Positions 1 to 9,575 of a stretch of 64,000 nucleotides of DNA are shown here, one piece after another. Below the pieces are notes generated by a model, which was not told where the DNA came from, ran no database searches, and was given only the letters and a program-made list of their open reading frames with translations. Source of the stretch: Myotis daubentonii (Eukaryota; Chordata; Mammalia; Chiroptera; Vespertilionidae); contig NC_081844.1 in the NCBI RefSeq assembly GCF_963259705.1, positions 108,376,965 through 108,440,964 on the forward strand. The letters run 5' to 3'. Position 1 is the first letter of the stretch. Each line of letters begins with the position of its first letter. The translations under genes were made by a program, and so were the position numbers.

Positions 1-41
1 TGCCCATCAGTGACAGCCTCGCCGTTGCCCTCTGTGCGCAG

Positions 42-191
42 TACTTGCACGTGTTCCTCAATGAGGTGACGACGCTGGTCCCCGTGCTCAATGAGGACAA
101 GCACTCCTTCGCCCTGTACACCCCCGAGAGGACCCGGCAGAGGTGGCCCGTGCGTCTGGCTACTGCCACCGAGCAGGACATGAATGACTGG
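42..191 (+). CDS. TECPR1: TECPR1 exon encoding part of the PH domain
   Basis: The acceptor is tgcgcag and the donor gtgagt. The exon encodes 50 residues from YLHVFLNEV to DMNDW with no partial codons. The strand pattern and the closing tryptophan fit the core of the pleckstrin-homology domain that binds PI(4)P in the known protein. Confidence 0.93.
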
Positions 192-3100
192 GTGAGTGGG
201 CGGTGGCCCCACAGGCCAGGGGTCAAAGGGCAGCAGACTCAGGGCAGCCCAGCCTTGGCCTGCTGCCCGTCCCCTTCCCAGTGGTGACTGCCATCTGCCC
301 ACGCCAGCTGGCCCTGCTCAACCTGTCCTGCTGTGAGAGCCGGAGGGTCCTCGGCCGCCCCTCCCTGCAGGCCATCTGGTCCATCACCTGCAAGGGCGAC
401 ATCTTCGTGAGTGAGCCCAGCCCGGACCTGGAGGCCCCTGAGCACCCGCTGCCCTGCGACCAGATGTGAGTCCACCCTGGCCTGGCCACTCCCACCCCGC
501 AGCCAGCGCTGAGGTTTCACAAGGAGGGGCCCCAGCAGGACACACGGCCTCGCTTCCTGCTGCCAGCCACACGGCCAGCTGGTTCTCAGGCCCGAGTCTG
601 CCTGGGCCTGTGCGAAGACCCTTCCCCGGGGGGCATCGGGGAGGGTCACCCCACTGAACAGCTTCTGTGTCAGAGTGAGGGGATGGCTCTGCAGGTGGCA
701 TTTAAACCAGGAGGTGGAACGAGGCCACCCACTGGGGCAATGTGAGAGTCTGGGGCACCCACCCTTTTGGTGGGGACATGGTGCTCCCGAGTCTGTCCCC
801 AAAAGGTCACCCAGAGCCAGGGAGGACCAGGGAGACACACGACTAGGAGGCCCTGCCCAGGAGATGAGTGGCCGTGTCTGTCTGCCCTTTGGTGATCCAC
901 TCGCATCTGAAAGAGTCAGATCCCCTCTGGTGCCAGTGGCGGGGCCTTGGCCACAGGAGGTTGACCCAGGTGGCAGCCGCACCCTGCACTCTGCCTCCCA
1001 GGGGGCCTCACCGTCAGGGCAGCGGTGTAGGCGTCGCAGGCTCGTGTGGCTCATCCAGCCGATGGGACGACCCTGCTCCCTGCCTACACTCTTGTCCCAG
1101 GCCCCAGGGCTCCAGGGGGGAGGCTGGAAGGCCCTGCTGGGTCGCTTCCCCGCCCTCTCTCCCCTCCTCCCAGGTTCTGGCGGCAGATGGGCGGCCACCT
1201 GCGGGTGGTGGAGGCCAGCAGCCGGGGCGTGGTGTGGGGCATTGGCTACGACGGCACAGCCTGGGTGTACACAGGTGGCTACGGAGGAGGCTGCTTCCAA
1301 GGTGAGGGTGGCCGCCCCCAAGGTTGGCAAGCCTGGCTCCCGCCCTGCACAGCCTTCCTAGCAGTTCCCTCTAGTCCCTCTGGCTCCCCGCCCCACGCCA
1401 GAGCCGTCCCGGTGTTGACACTCAGTTGGCAACCAGGCGACAGGTGACCTTCAGCACTGCCAGCTTCTGCAGAGGACGTTCCTGGGCCAGCCCGGGGGCA
1501 TGACAGCCCGGAGACCAGGCCTCGCCTCCCATGTGGCCTCCCGGCCTCGAAGGCTCTAGAAAGGCAGCCACCGAGGCCCCCACCATGTCCAAGCCCTCAT
1601 TTCATAGACGAGCCTCAGGCACATGGGGCAGCCCAGCACCTGGGTCCCCTGATTCCCAGGCCCAGGTTCTAGCTCCTCGTTAGGGGGGTTGTGCCTCGGG
1701 CTGGGAGCCCCGTGAGCCCCCCCAGCTCTGGGAGGCAGGGGGCTCTTTCTCCCCCTGGGAAGGGGAGCAGAAACAACGCCGGGACGGGACACGCCATGCC
1801 CACGCCCCGCGCCAGGGGGCGCTGATGCTGTAGAGCTGTGTGTCCACTGAGACCACGGGCCGCACCTCACAGAACTAACAGCATCCATGCTGGTGAGGCA
1901 GGCAGTGCCTTGGTCCCCGTTTCACCAATGAGGAAATTGGGGTTTCTGGAGGTTATTGATGTTAGCAGGGGGTGAGCTGGTTGGGCCTCTTACCTGCCCA
2001 GTCCAGAGTGTGAGGCGGCGGAGCTGGAAGGCGTGTGGATGGGTGCCTAGCGGGTTCTTCTCACCAAGGTTATGCGAACCCAGAACAGAGAGACCCCGCG
2101 GGCCGGGCCCTGCCAGATAAGCTCAGCAGGCCTGTGAGCCCCTCTCGGCTGACCTTCAGCCTGACCTCCCCACCCAGTCTCAGGGGCCTTGGGGGCCCAG
2201 CGGGCAGGTGCGGCCCACGGCCTGGCAGCCTCCTCTCCCCCCAGGCCTGGCCAGCAGCACCGGTAACATCTACCCACAGTCAGATGTGAAGTGCGTCTAC
2301 ATCTATGAGAACCAGCGCTGGAACCCCGTCACGGGCTACACCAGCAGGTGAGCACGCAGCGTGGATGCTGCACCAGCTGCTGTGGGGGCTTCCAGGTGCG
2401 ACCGGCCCAGGCCACAGTCTGACAAAACAGGGAAGCCACGGCCAAGGTGGTGATGCAGCGTGAGAGCTGGAGTCCGGCCCCGCCGTGGCCTCACAGAGGC
2501 TTTTCTTCTTGTCTTTAAATGTAAGAAAGATTTAACAACCTACTTGAGAGGTACAACATACATGAAATGCACAACACGTAAATGTACATACAATGAGCTA
2601 CAGGTCGGTCTGTCTGCATGTAGACAGGTGCATCCATAGGTAGGGGTAGACAGAGAGGGGGGCTTCCCGCCCTCACGGTGGCCACAGCCCTCAGTGGATT
2701 GCAGGCCAGGCCCCTCATGATGTGGGGTCACCCCTGTTGTGGTCCCAGACCTGGGGCAGTTCACCCCTTCGGAGGTGTAGTGGTCCCAGTGTGTGTCTGT
2801 CACTGGCCAGTGTCTGGGTGGGACAGGCTGTTCTTGCCTCTCGAGTCACACACACACAGACACACACACACCCCGCCTTGTCCTGCCGCAGGGGTTTGCC
2901 CACTGACCGGTACATGTGGAGCGACGCCACGGGGCTGCAGGAGTGCACCAAGGCGGGCACGAAGCCCCCCTCCCTTCAGTGGAGCTGGGTGAGTTCCAGC
3001 AGTGGGGTGGGCAGGGGTTGGAGTGGAAGGTCTGCCTGCACTGACCCACCCCTTCCCCAGGTTTCTGACTGGTCTGTGGACTTCAGCGTTCCTGGGGGTA

Positions 3101-6100
3101 CTGACCAAGAGGGGTGGCAGTATGCCAGTGACTTCCCTTCGTAAGCATCTCTCTCTCTCTCTCTCTCTCTCTGCATGGGGAGGCCCTCGGGGGCTGCCCT
3201 GAGCAGCAGGACTGGGGGTGTGGCCCAGCCGGACCCTCCTCCCTAGCAGTGGCCTCACCACCCTGCCAGGCAGGGCCCTGCCCTCTGCCCCCCACCCCCC
3301 AAGCACCTGGGCATAGCTGAGGAGCAGACCCTGTGTGCCTGCCTCAGCTGCCAGCAGGGTTTGGAGAGATGTGGAGGGGCCCAGATGGGCCCAGGGAGGA
3401 TGCCATGGCTCCTTCGACACCTGGTTGTGTCTGCCCAGCAGGGTGTGGGAGGGCCAGCTGTGGGCCTGGTTCACCAGCTGAGGGGTCTAGGGAGCTTTGG
3501 GCCAGGCAGGAGGCTAAGTGTCAGAGGCGGGCAGGACAAGGAGAAGCGGCTGACATGTCTGTTGGGCTGGGGTCCCAGGCCTTCAGGGAACACAAGTCAG
3601 AGGTTAGAGTGGGAGACGGAGCTGGAGAGCCCAGCCAGGCCCGAGCCGTGTGAGCCGACCGAGGAGGTGACAGGTGTCAGAGGCCACGGGCCCTTGGCTT
3701 GACTGTTCCCAGGAGGGCTCTGGTTGGGCCTGGGGTGGCGAGGGGCCGAGCTCCCTTAGCTAGAACCCCTGGTCAGGCAGCTGCCATGTCCTGGCCCTGG
3801 GAGACCCCAGCCAGGCAGGAGGTGTCTGAAGGAGGAGCATTGTGCCCTGTGATACCTGCTCCCTCTGAGCCCACTCCACAGCTCACAGGCTCCGAGCCCT
3901 GTACCGATGGAGAGTGTGTGTGTGCATGTGTGTGCATGTGTGTGCATGTGTGCGCAGTGTCACTTTCCCCGAAGTGGTCTCGATTTCAGCTTCTTCTTCC
4001 TCTTTCAGCTCATATCACGGGTACAAAACCATGAGGGATTTTGTCAGGAGGAGGTGCTGGGCCAGGTAAAGACTGAGCACAAGGTAGCTGGGGGTGTGGC
4101 CTGCCCCTCGTCCTGGTCCCTTGCAGGCCAGGCCCCCTCCTCCGGCCTCAGTCCTCTGGAAGGAACAGGGAGGCCACGGGGAGGGAAAACAGAATCAAAG
4201 TAAATGTCAGCCCAGGAAGTGCCCGCGGCTCCCAACGCTCTTATTTCTGGAGAGTTTGTTTTCAAGAACAAATAAGAGAAATGTCATTGGCAGCCTCTGC
4301 TTGTAGGCAGGACAGGAGGCCTGGCTGGGGGAGGGAGCGGCCGGGGCAGGAGGGTGGGGCCACCCATCCAGGAAGGGGTGCCCACCCAGGTGCAGGGGTG
4401 GGTGGGGTGTCCTGCCCTCCCCAGGGTCCCACGGAGGCTGCCTTGGGAGAAGGGCAACCCACTGCTTCCTCCTGAGCCTCCAGGTGCCCAGGGCAGGCGG
4501 CCTGAGGCTGGCAGCAGCATCTGGGTGCCCAGGTGCCCAGGGTTGTGCCCTCTCCACTTACAGAAAGTGCAAGCTGGTGACCAGTGGGCCCTGGCTGGAA
4601 GTGCCCCCCATTGCCCTCAGGGATGTGTCCATCATCCCCGAGAGCCCGGGCGCCGACGAGAGTGGACACAGCATCGCACTCTGGGCCGTCAGTGACAAGG
4701 GGGACGTGCTGTGCCGCCTGGGTGTGTCCGAGCTCAACCCCGCGGTGAGCACCCCAGTCCTTGCCTCTGGGGAGCACCGGCCTGCCCACCTGTGGTCACT
4801 CGTGGGGTTCGGACAGATTGTTCCAGAAATAGGACTCTTGCTGAGGAGTTGGGCTAGGTGTGGGCCCGCCCAGGGGTCGCCAGGCTCTGTGGGCAGTTGG
4901 AACCAAGGATGAGGTTGGCGTGAGGAGCCACCAGCTCCTGGACCCGGGGCTGGGGTGGCAGAGGCTGGACCAGGCAGCCCTCAGTGCCTCCTCACTCGGT
5001 CTCCAGGGCGCCTCCTGGCTGCACGTGGGCACCGACCAGCCCTTCGCCTCCGTCTCCATCGGGGGCTACTGCCAGGTGTGGGCCGTGGCGAGGGACGGCT
5101 CTGCCTTCTACAGGGGCTCCGTGTCCCCCTCCAAGCCGGCTGGTGAGTGCTGCCTGCCCTGGAGGGGATGGGGCTGTCAGCGAGGCTGCAGGCTGACGGC
5201 CCCTGGCTGCCCCTTCACTCAGCAAGCCCGTGGTGAAAGCAGCCTGCGGACCAGCTGCTGGGCACAGCCAGGATCCCGAGGCCACGCCCCTTCCCTGCAG
5301 CTGCTCTGCACCGTCCTGGCCTCCTGCCAGGGCAGCTGGTGGTGGGCGCTTTGGGTGCCTTGCAGGTCCTGCCCGCCAGGGGACAGGCCTGTTGGGACGC
5401 TCCTGGGGTGGCCCCGCTCGGCCCACTCCACAGTGGCCACTCCCCAGAGGGCACCCTAGGCCGGCGTGTTCTTGACTGGATGTCTGGACAGTGTGTGGCA
5501 TGGGGGAGGTGGCACTGGAATGGACGGATGAAGAGGTGGTGGCTGGTGTGTCGTGCCCTCCACATGGGGCTGAGGGCCTTGGGTTCGCGTAGCGGCTGCA
5601 GGGCTGGCTCTTGCCCACATGCCGGGCTGGGCACCATGTGTCCCTGTGTGAGACCGGCCCCTCCAGCCCCATCTGAAACCTGCCCCGGCCTCTTTGGGGC
5701 CTTGAGAGAGACCAGGGTGTTGGAGGTCAGCAGGGCATGGCCCCCACCCACCCTGGGAGCTGCAGAGGAGACCGTGGGCCCCAAGTGCCTGGGTCACAGG
5801 TTCGGTGCTTCCCAGGCGCCTCCAAGTCCGACCTCCCCTGGCAGGTGACTGCTGGTACCACATCCCGTCTCCTGCCAAGCAGAGGCTGAAGCAGGTGTCT
5901 GTGGGCCAGACATCCGTGTACGCCGTGGACGACAATGGCAAGTTGTTCCTGGTCCCCAGTGGTCACCAGGGGGGTTGGGGTTCTCTGAGCACCCCGATGG
6001 GATGAGACCCTCACCAGCCCCCAGGTCCCTGACACAAGACCTATGTCAGCCACCAGGAGAGGCCCAAGGTCGGCCTCCAAACAGGTCCCTCCCCCGTGTT

Positions 6101-7341
6101 CCCCAGGGGGGGACCCGGCCCTCCCCCTGGTAGTCAGCCCTGCCTGGGCCGAGGGCACGGTGCCAAGGCCTGGGTGACGCTGCATAGCAGGGCCTGTGAC
6201 CTGCGAGCCCACGATAGGTCCTGGGGGAGCGGAGTGGCCACGTGGCGCTGTCTCCGGCGCCTCCGTCACCGCTCCCGTTCCTGTGGCGCCGTTGTCCTGG
6301 CTGAGCAAGGCCAGGAAGGACAGAGACTGGCCGGGGACCCAGGCTCCAGTTCCAGGCCGTCCTCTGGCTGTAAAGAATGCCTTGTCCTCAGTTTCTCATG
6401 CGTAGAAAGCAGAGGGGGGTGGCAGCCCAGCCCAGCGGCACAGTGGCACTGGGTGTGGGGCGGGCAGAGCTGGACCTCTGGGCTTCTCTCTCGCTGTGAG
6501 TCAGGGGAGCCCAGCAAGTGTGGGGACGCGGGGGGTGGGGGGCGGGAGAGGGGGTCAGACCACTGGCTTCGCAGACCCTGCGGCGGGTCCCCACGCCCTG
6601 GGCCTCACCGTGGGTCACACTTCTCTCCCCAGGGAACCTGTGGTACCGCCAGGGGGTCACGCCCAGCTACCCGCAGGGCTCCAGCTGGGAGCACGTGTCC
6701 AACAACGTGCGCCGAGTGTCCGTGGGGCCCCTGGACCAGGTCGGGGGCCCGGGACGGGCTGAGGCTCGCTCTGGGGTTGGGGACTGAGGGGCTCGGGTGC
6801 CTGCTCTGGTCTCCCTACTGCCGTCCCCGCAGTGCCACAGCCAGGGCTGGGCCTTCAACAGGTCTGTGTTCCAGGTCTGGGTCATCGCCAACAAAGTCCA
6901 GGGCAGCCACAGCCTGAGCCAGGGAACGGTGTGTCACCGCACGGGCGTGCGGCCTCTGGAGCCCAAGGGGCGGGGCTGGGACTACGGCATCGGGGTGAGC
7001 GAGCCGGCGGGGGGGCTGCTGGGCCAGGGCTGCCTGGTCACGGTGTACGTGCTCCCCGACGGGCTGGGGCCTGGCCTGGGGTTGGTGGGAGACCCGGGCA
7101 TTCCCTCAGGAGACCTGTGGCCCCAGCGTCTGGAAGGAGGGCCTCTGCCCCGCGACCCCTGTGGCCCCAGTGACGCAGCTCTCTCCTTCAGGGGGGCTGG
7201 GACCACGTCTCCATCCGGGCCAATGCCACCAGGGCCCCCAGGAGCGTGTCCCAGGAGACGGCTGGCGAGCAGGGCCTCCCCAGCGGGCCCTCGAGCGTGG
7301 CCGGTGCCCTGCAGGAGGCCGTGGGCCCCGTCTGCTGCTGA
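42..7341 (+). CDS. TECPR1: TECPR1, C-terminal 13 coding exons (partial gene)
   Basis: Tectonin beta-propeller repeat-containing protein 1 binds ATG12-ATG5 and PI(4)P on autophagosomes and lysosomes. With ATG5-ATG12 it also drives LC3 lipidation on sphingomyelin-exposing damaged membranes (known for the family). Exons seen: 42-191, 308-465, 1174-1301, 2245-2347, 2892-2988, 3061-3140, 4009-4065, 4564-4744, 5007-5142, 5845-5937, 6633-6739, 6875-6994 and 7192-7341. They join in frame (1,560 bp, 519 codons plus TGA) and match the human C-terminal half from memory: end of the PH domain, TECPR repeats, the second dysferlin region, then further TECPR repeats ending in GPVCC. The upstream exons, about 640 residues, lie before the window. 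All introns are GT-AG except the one after 5937, which uses a GC donor. Exon limits were set by eye and could be off by a few bases at ambiguous sites. Confidence 0.96.
308..465 (+). CDS. TECPR1: TECPR1 exon: end of PH domain and start of a TECPR repeat
   Basis: Encodes LALLNLSCCES... through AIWSITCKGDIFV to PCDQM, with the last Met codon split over the intron. The W-x-I-T-x-x-G-D-I-F pattern opens a tectonin beta-propeller blade. Confidence 0.93.
1174..1301 (+). CDS. TECPR1: TECPR1 exon with a TECPR blade
   Basis: Encodes FWRQMGGHLRVVEASSRGVV and then WGIGYDGTAWVYTGGYGGG, a typical tectonin blade (V-W-G-I-x-x-D-G-x-x-W-x-Y-T-G). It is preceded by a pyrimidine-rich acceptor and followed by gtgagg. 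Confidence 0.94.
2245..2347 (+). CDS. TECPR1: TECPR1 exon opening the C-terminal dysferlin (DysF) region
   Basis: Encodes GLASSTGNIYPQSDVKCVYI then YENQRWNPVTGYTS. The ENQRW core is the signature of the N-terminal half of a DysF domain. The donor is gtgagc. Confidence 0.94.
2515..2640 (-). mobile_element. Degraded L1 3'-end relic in a TECPR1 intron
   Basis: Sequence of the form ttgagaggtacaacatacatgaaatgcacaac resembles the antisense end of old L1s. Weak similarity only. Confidence 0.45.
2892..2988 (+). CDS. TECPR1: TECPR1 exon, DysF region
   Basis: Encodes GLPTDRYMWSDATGLQECTK to SLQWSW. It follows an imperfect (CA)n tract at 2847-2872 in the upstream intron and a clean ccgcag acceptor. 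Confidence 0.93.
3061..3140 (+). CDS. TECPR1: TECPR1 exon, DysF region
   Basis: Encodes VSDWSVDFSVPGGTDQEGWQ then YASDFP, with the next Ser split over the intron. The GWQYASDF motif is the hallmark of the C-terminal half of DysF domains. A (CT)12 tract begins eight bases inside the following intron. Confidence 0.94.
3149..3172 (+). repeat. (CT)12 microsatellite at a TECPR1 splice donor
   Basis: A pure CT run starting eight bases after the GT of the intron that follows the exon ending at 3140. Confidence 0.97.
3914..3957. repeat. (TGTGTGCA)n-like microsatellite
   Basis: TG repeat with regular CA interruptions, about 50 bp upstream of the 57-bp TECPR1 microexon. Confidence 0.9.
4009..4065 (+). 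CDS. TECPR1: TECPR1 57-bp microexon closing the DysF region
   Basis: Encodes SYHGYKTMRDFVRRRCWA with split codons at both ends. The acceptor tctttcag has a good pyrimidine tract and the donor is gtaaag. The RRR-x-W pattern is the usual end of DysF-C. Confidence 0.92.
4564..4744 (+). CDS. TECPR1: TECPR1 exon with a TECPR blade
   Basis: Encodes KCKLVTSGPWLEVPPIALRD through IALWAVSDKGDVLCR to SELNPA. W-A-V-S-D-K-G-D-V is a tectonin blade core. Confidence 0.95.
5007..5142 (+). CDS. TECPR1: TECPR1 exon with a TECPR blade
   Basis: Encodes GASWLHVGTDQPFASVSIGG through QVWAVARDGSAFYRGSV to KPAG. Two blade halves, S-W-x-H-V and V-W-A-V-x-x-D-G, are visible. Confidence 0.95.
5845..5937 (+). CDS. TECPR1: TECPR1 exon ending at a GC splice donor
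   Basis: Encodes DCWYHIPSPAKQRLKQVSVG then QTSVYAVDDN. The frame and the expected next residues (NLWYRQG) require the exon to end at 5937, where the donor reads G|gcaagt rather than gt. See the finding on this site. Confidence 0.9.
6633..6739 (+). CDS. TECPR1: TECPR1 exon with a TECPR blade
   Basis: Encodes NLWYRQGVTPSYPQGSSWEH through VSNNVRRVSVGPLDQ. The acceptor is tctccccag. L-W-Y-R-Q-G plus W-x-H-V is a tectonin blade. Confidence 0.94.
6875..6994 (+). CDS. TECPR1: TECPR1 penultimate coding exon
   Basis: Encodes VWVIANKVQGSHSLSQGTVC to WDYGIG. An in-frame alternative acceptor 42 bp upstream (AG at 6831-6832) would add 14 residues. The shorter form is annotated because it matches the human protein as remembered. 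Confidence 0.88.
7192..7341 (+). CDS. TECPR1: TECPR1 last coding exon
   Basis: Encodes GGWDHVSIRANATRAPRSVS and a tail ending GPVCC, then TGA at 7339-7341. The Gly/Ser/Ala-rich stretch before the conserved end looks longer than the remembered human tail, but it stays in frame. Confidence 0.93.
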   Translation, partial: GGWDHVSIRANATRAPRSVSQETAGEQGLPSGPSSVAGALQEAVGPVCC

Positions 7342-8065
7342 GCCACCTCCCTCGCCTGGCGGGTTCCGTCTGAAGAATCGGCGTGGCCCATGAGCCTTCG
7401 CTCGGAGTGAGCCGCTCTGCGCTGAAATGCGGGTCCTGGCGTGGCTTGCGGGGACCTGGCCTGAGGTCACAGCTCAGGCAGCAGAAACAGCCCAGAAATG
7501 TGAAGCCTTGTGGACGTTCCCCACACTGTCCCTGTCAGCAAGGAGGGCGCTGGTGTGGAGTGGGCGCCCTCACCCGGCCTCTCCCACCCATCCATTCCCC
7601 CACCGCCTCCCGCCTTTCCAGGGCGGGAACCTAGAGCCTGGAACCTTCCAGGAAGGCTGGCCCCTGGGAAAGCTGAGCCCACAAAGAGCGCCCGGTGGCC
7701 CAGGGGGTCCAAACGCAGAAATAGCTGAGGGCTCAGGGCCGTGGCCCACGCTGTGGTCGTTTCTCAGCACGGGACTCGCAGATACGGTCTCATTCCAAAG
7801 GTCAAGGGCGGAGTTGGCAGGTCCGAAATAAATGCTGGAGAGGTGTCACCTTCCCCAGGTGGGCATGGGCCCCCGGGGTGGACAGAGGACCGAGGGGCCT
7901 GGGAGAAGCGGTTGGAGTGCTCAGCTGGCCCCTCCCCATGGGGCTGGGGCATCTTTTACTGCTGATCATGTTGCAGGGGAGGGCGGGATGGAGGCGGAGA
8001 CCAGCCAGGCGGTAGGAGGGCACCTCCGGCTGACACCCCATTGGTGAAGGCCCCGGTTTGCTTCC

Positions 8066-8190
8066 ACAACCAGTCCAGAGCTCGGAGTTGCTCCCATCCT
8101 CAGGTCCCATTGGTGGGTCGTCCTGACCACCACGCGCCTTCCTGAGTAGCCGCACCTGAGAGCAGTCCAGGCGCACGTGGGCCCCACCTG
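8066..8190. repeat. Local repeat, copy 1 (pairs with 9446-9575)
   Basis: Shares an interrupted match of about 120 bp with 9446-9575. Both contain gagctc(a/g)gagttgctc, then ctcaggtccca, gtcctgac and gcagtccaggcgcac, in the same order and spacing. I do not recognise the family. Confidence 0.55.
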
Positions 8191-8589
8191 GCCCGGCGGA
8201 AGGACGGCTGGGACGGTGGAGCGTGACCACATAGCCCTTCCCAGGGGCTTCCCCCGCAAGCTGGCAGGAGGGTGCAGTACCTCCTTTCGGGGTGCCCTCC
8301 CCGGGGACATCTGAGGGTGCCAGCGGCCTCTGCATTTGCAGGTGGGACCAGGAGGTGTGAGTCGGCCCAGGGCCCAGAGGGGCCGTATGGGGTTGCCAGT
8401 CTCGGTCTGTTTACATCCCCTCGTCAGGGTCTGCATGGGCATTAAGGTTCATCTACAGCAGCTGCTGTCCTCGCTGTGCGTCCCCGTGGCTGGTCTCACC
8501 CTGCCCTTCCTCTAGGGACCCTGTGCCCTCTCACTGCTGAGCCACCTGTTTACCTGCTCAGCATCACGGAGTCCCAGATGCTTTATTCA

Positions 8590-8595
8590 ATTAAA
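8590..8595 (+). terminator. Candidate TECPR1 polyadenylation signal ATTAAA
   Basis: ATTAAA is followed by a GT-rich downstream element at about 8608-8618. It lies about 100 bp from the candidate BHLHA15 signal on the other strand, so the two genes appear to end tail to tail. Confidence 0.4.
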
Positions 8596-8691
8596 ACTTA
8601 AACCAGAGTGTGAGTGGCAAGACTTTTTTGTGGCTACAATCGTGTACAACGCACCGTTCCCCGTGCTGGAATGCAAACTGCTGTGAAATCT

Positions 8692-8697
8692 TTTATT
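8692..8697 (-). terminator. Candidate BHLHA15 polyadenylation signal AATAAA (minus strand)
   Basis: TTTATT on the + strand reads AATAAA on the minus strand. It would end a BHLHA15 3'UTR of about 2.2 kb. This is inferred from position only. Confidence 0.35.
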
Positions 8698-9445
8698 TTC
8701 GTTTCGTGACACAACATCAATTTCATGAGTACTTTGAAGGGGCCATTAGGGAAAACAAAAACCAAATTTGGGTCATTTAAGAAACGTTTTCACCACAATT
8801 ACCACCCAGGCCGTTCCATCCAGGGGTTTTCCCAGGCAGAGAAGTGGACGTTCTGGTTGCTCCGCCCATGGCTTTCGCCTCAGGCTGTCTGGTCTGCAGG
8901 CAGGTCCACGGCCAGGAGTGGGCCAGGCGCCAGGGCTCCTCCAAGGACAGGTGAGTCCCGCTGGGCTTCGGGTCCACAGTGAGGGTCGAGGGAGCAGACT
9001 CAGCAGCAGGCCTCTGACCAGACCTGTTCCCTCGCGCCCCCGGAGTTAACACCCCCAAAGCGGAACTGAGACCTTTAGAAACCCTTCATGATGTGGCCAC
9101 AGGGCGTGCAAGTGCCCTCCGGCCTCTGGTGAAGGACTGGCATGTGGGCCCGGGTCACCCTCTGGGGAACAGAGGAGGTGCAGGTGCACGTCTGGGACCG
9201 AGAGCAAGAGCCCCCACGGCTGTCCTACAAGGCGGTGGCGCAAGCCCTCCCGCACCCGCACGCTCGCCCGGACAGGGCACTGCTGGGCGCCCTCCCTGTG
9301 CTTCCGGCTGTTTGTCGTTCGCTCAGCAAGCTCAGGGGCGGACGGAGCCCTGCTCTGGCTTTGGCTCAGCCAGGACAAGAGCCACAGGTGTGCGGGCCTC
9401 ACCTGTTGTGTCAGCCAGCAGGCCGTCAGCGGGGTCGCACGGACC

Positions 9446-9575
9446 CCATCGGTCCCGAGCTCAGAGTTGCTCTCCACCTCAGGTCCCAGTGGCGGGTTGT
9501 CCTGACGGCCACTCGCCTTCCCCAGCAGCCACGCCTGACGGCAGTCCAGGCGCACCTGGGCCCTCACCTGACCGG
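9446..9575. repeat. Local repeat, copy 2 (pairs with 8066-8190)
   Basis: Direct-orientation partner of the 8066-8190 segment, about 85 % similar by eye, 1.38 kb away. It could be an unnamed interspersed repeat or a local duplication. Confidence 0.55.

Larger units (their letters stand above)
192..7191 (+). other. TECPR1 introns: content
   Basis: The twelve introns are short to moderate and GC-rich. I see no Ves SINE or Helitron in them, unlike the LMTK2 introns. Recognisable items are a degraded L1 3'-end relic (about 2515-2640, minus), imperfect (CA)n at 2847-2872, (CT)12 at 3149-3172, a (TGTGTGCA)n-like tract at 3914-3957, and a weak MIR-like scrap near 1920-1960. The longer introns 1302-2244, 4066-4563, 5143-5844 and 5938-6632 hold nothing else I can name. 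Confidence 0.6.
7342..8615 (+). other. TECPR1: TECPR1 3' untranslated region (inferred)
   Basis: Runs from the stop codon to a candidate poly(A) site. The best signal is ATTAAA at 8590-8595, followed within 20 bases by a GT-rich stretch (gtgtgagtgg). An AATAAA near 7827-7832 could give a shorter form. No interspersed repeat is recognised. The end point is inferred, not proven. Confidence 0.45.

Noticed and set aside
239..1330. Long open frame on the minus strand across TECPR1 exons and introns
   Set aside because: It crosses real + strand exons and introns in GC-rich DNA, has no recognisable domain, and its codon pattern mirrors the sense strand.
4860..5459. 199-codon + strand frame in TECPR1
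   Set aside because: It is exon 5007-5142 read on into both flanking introns. The conserved part ends at the splice sites.
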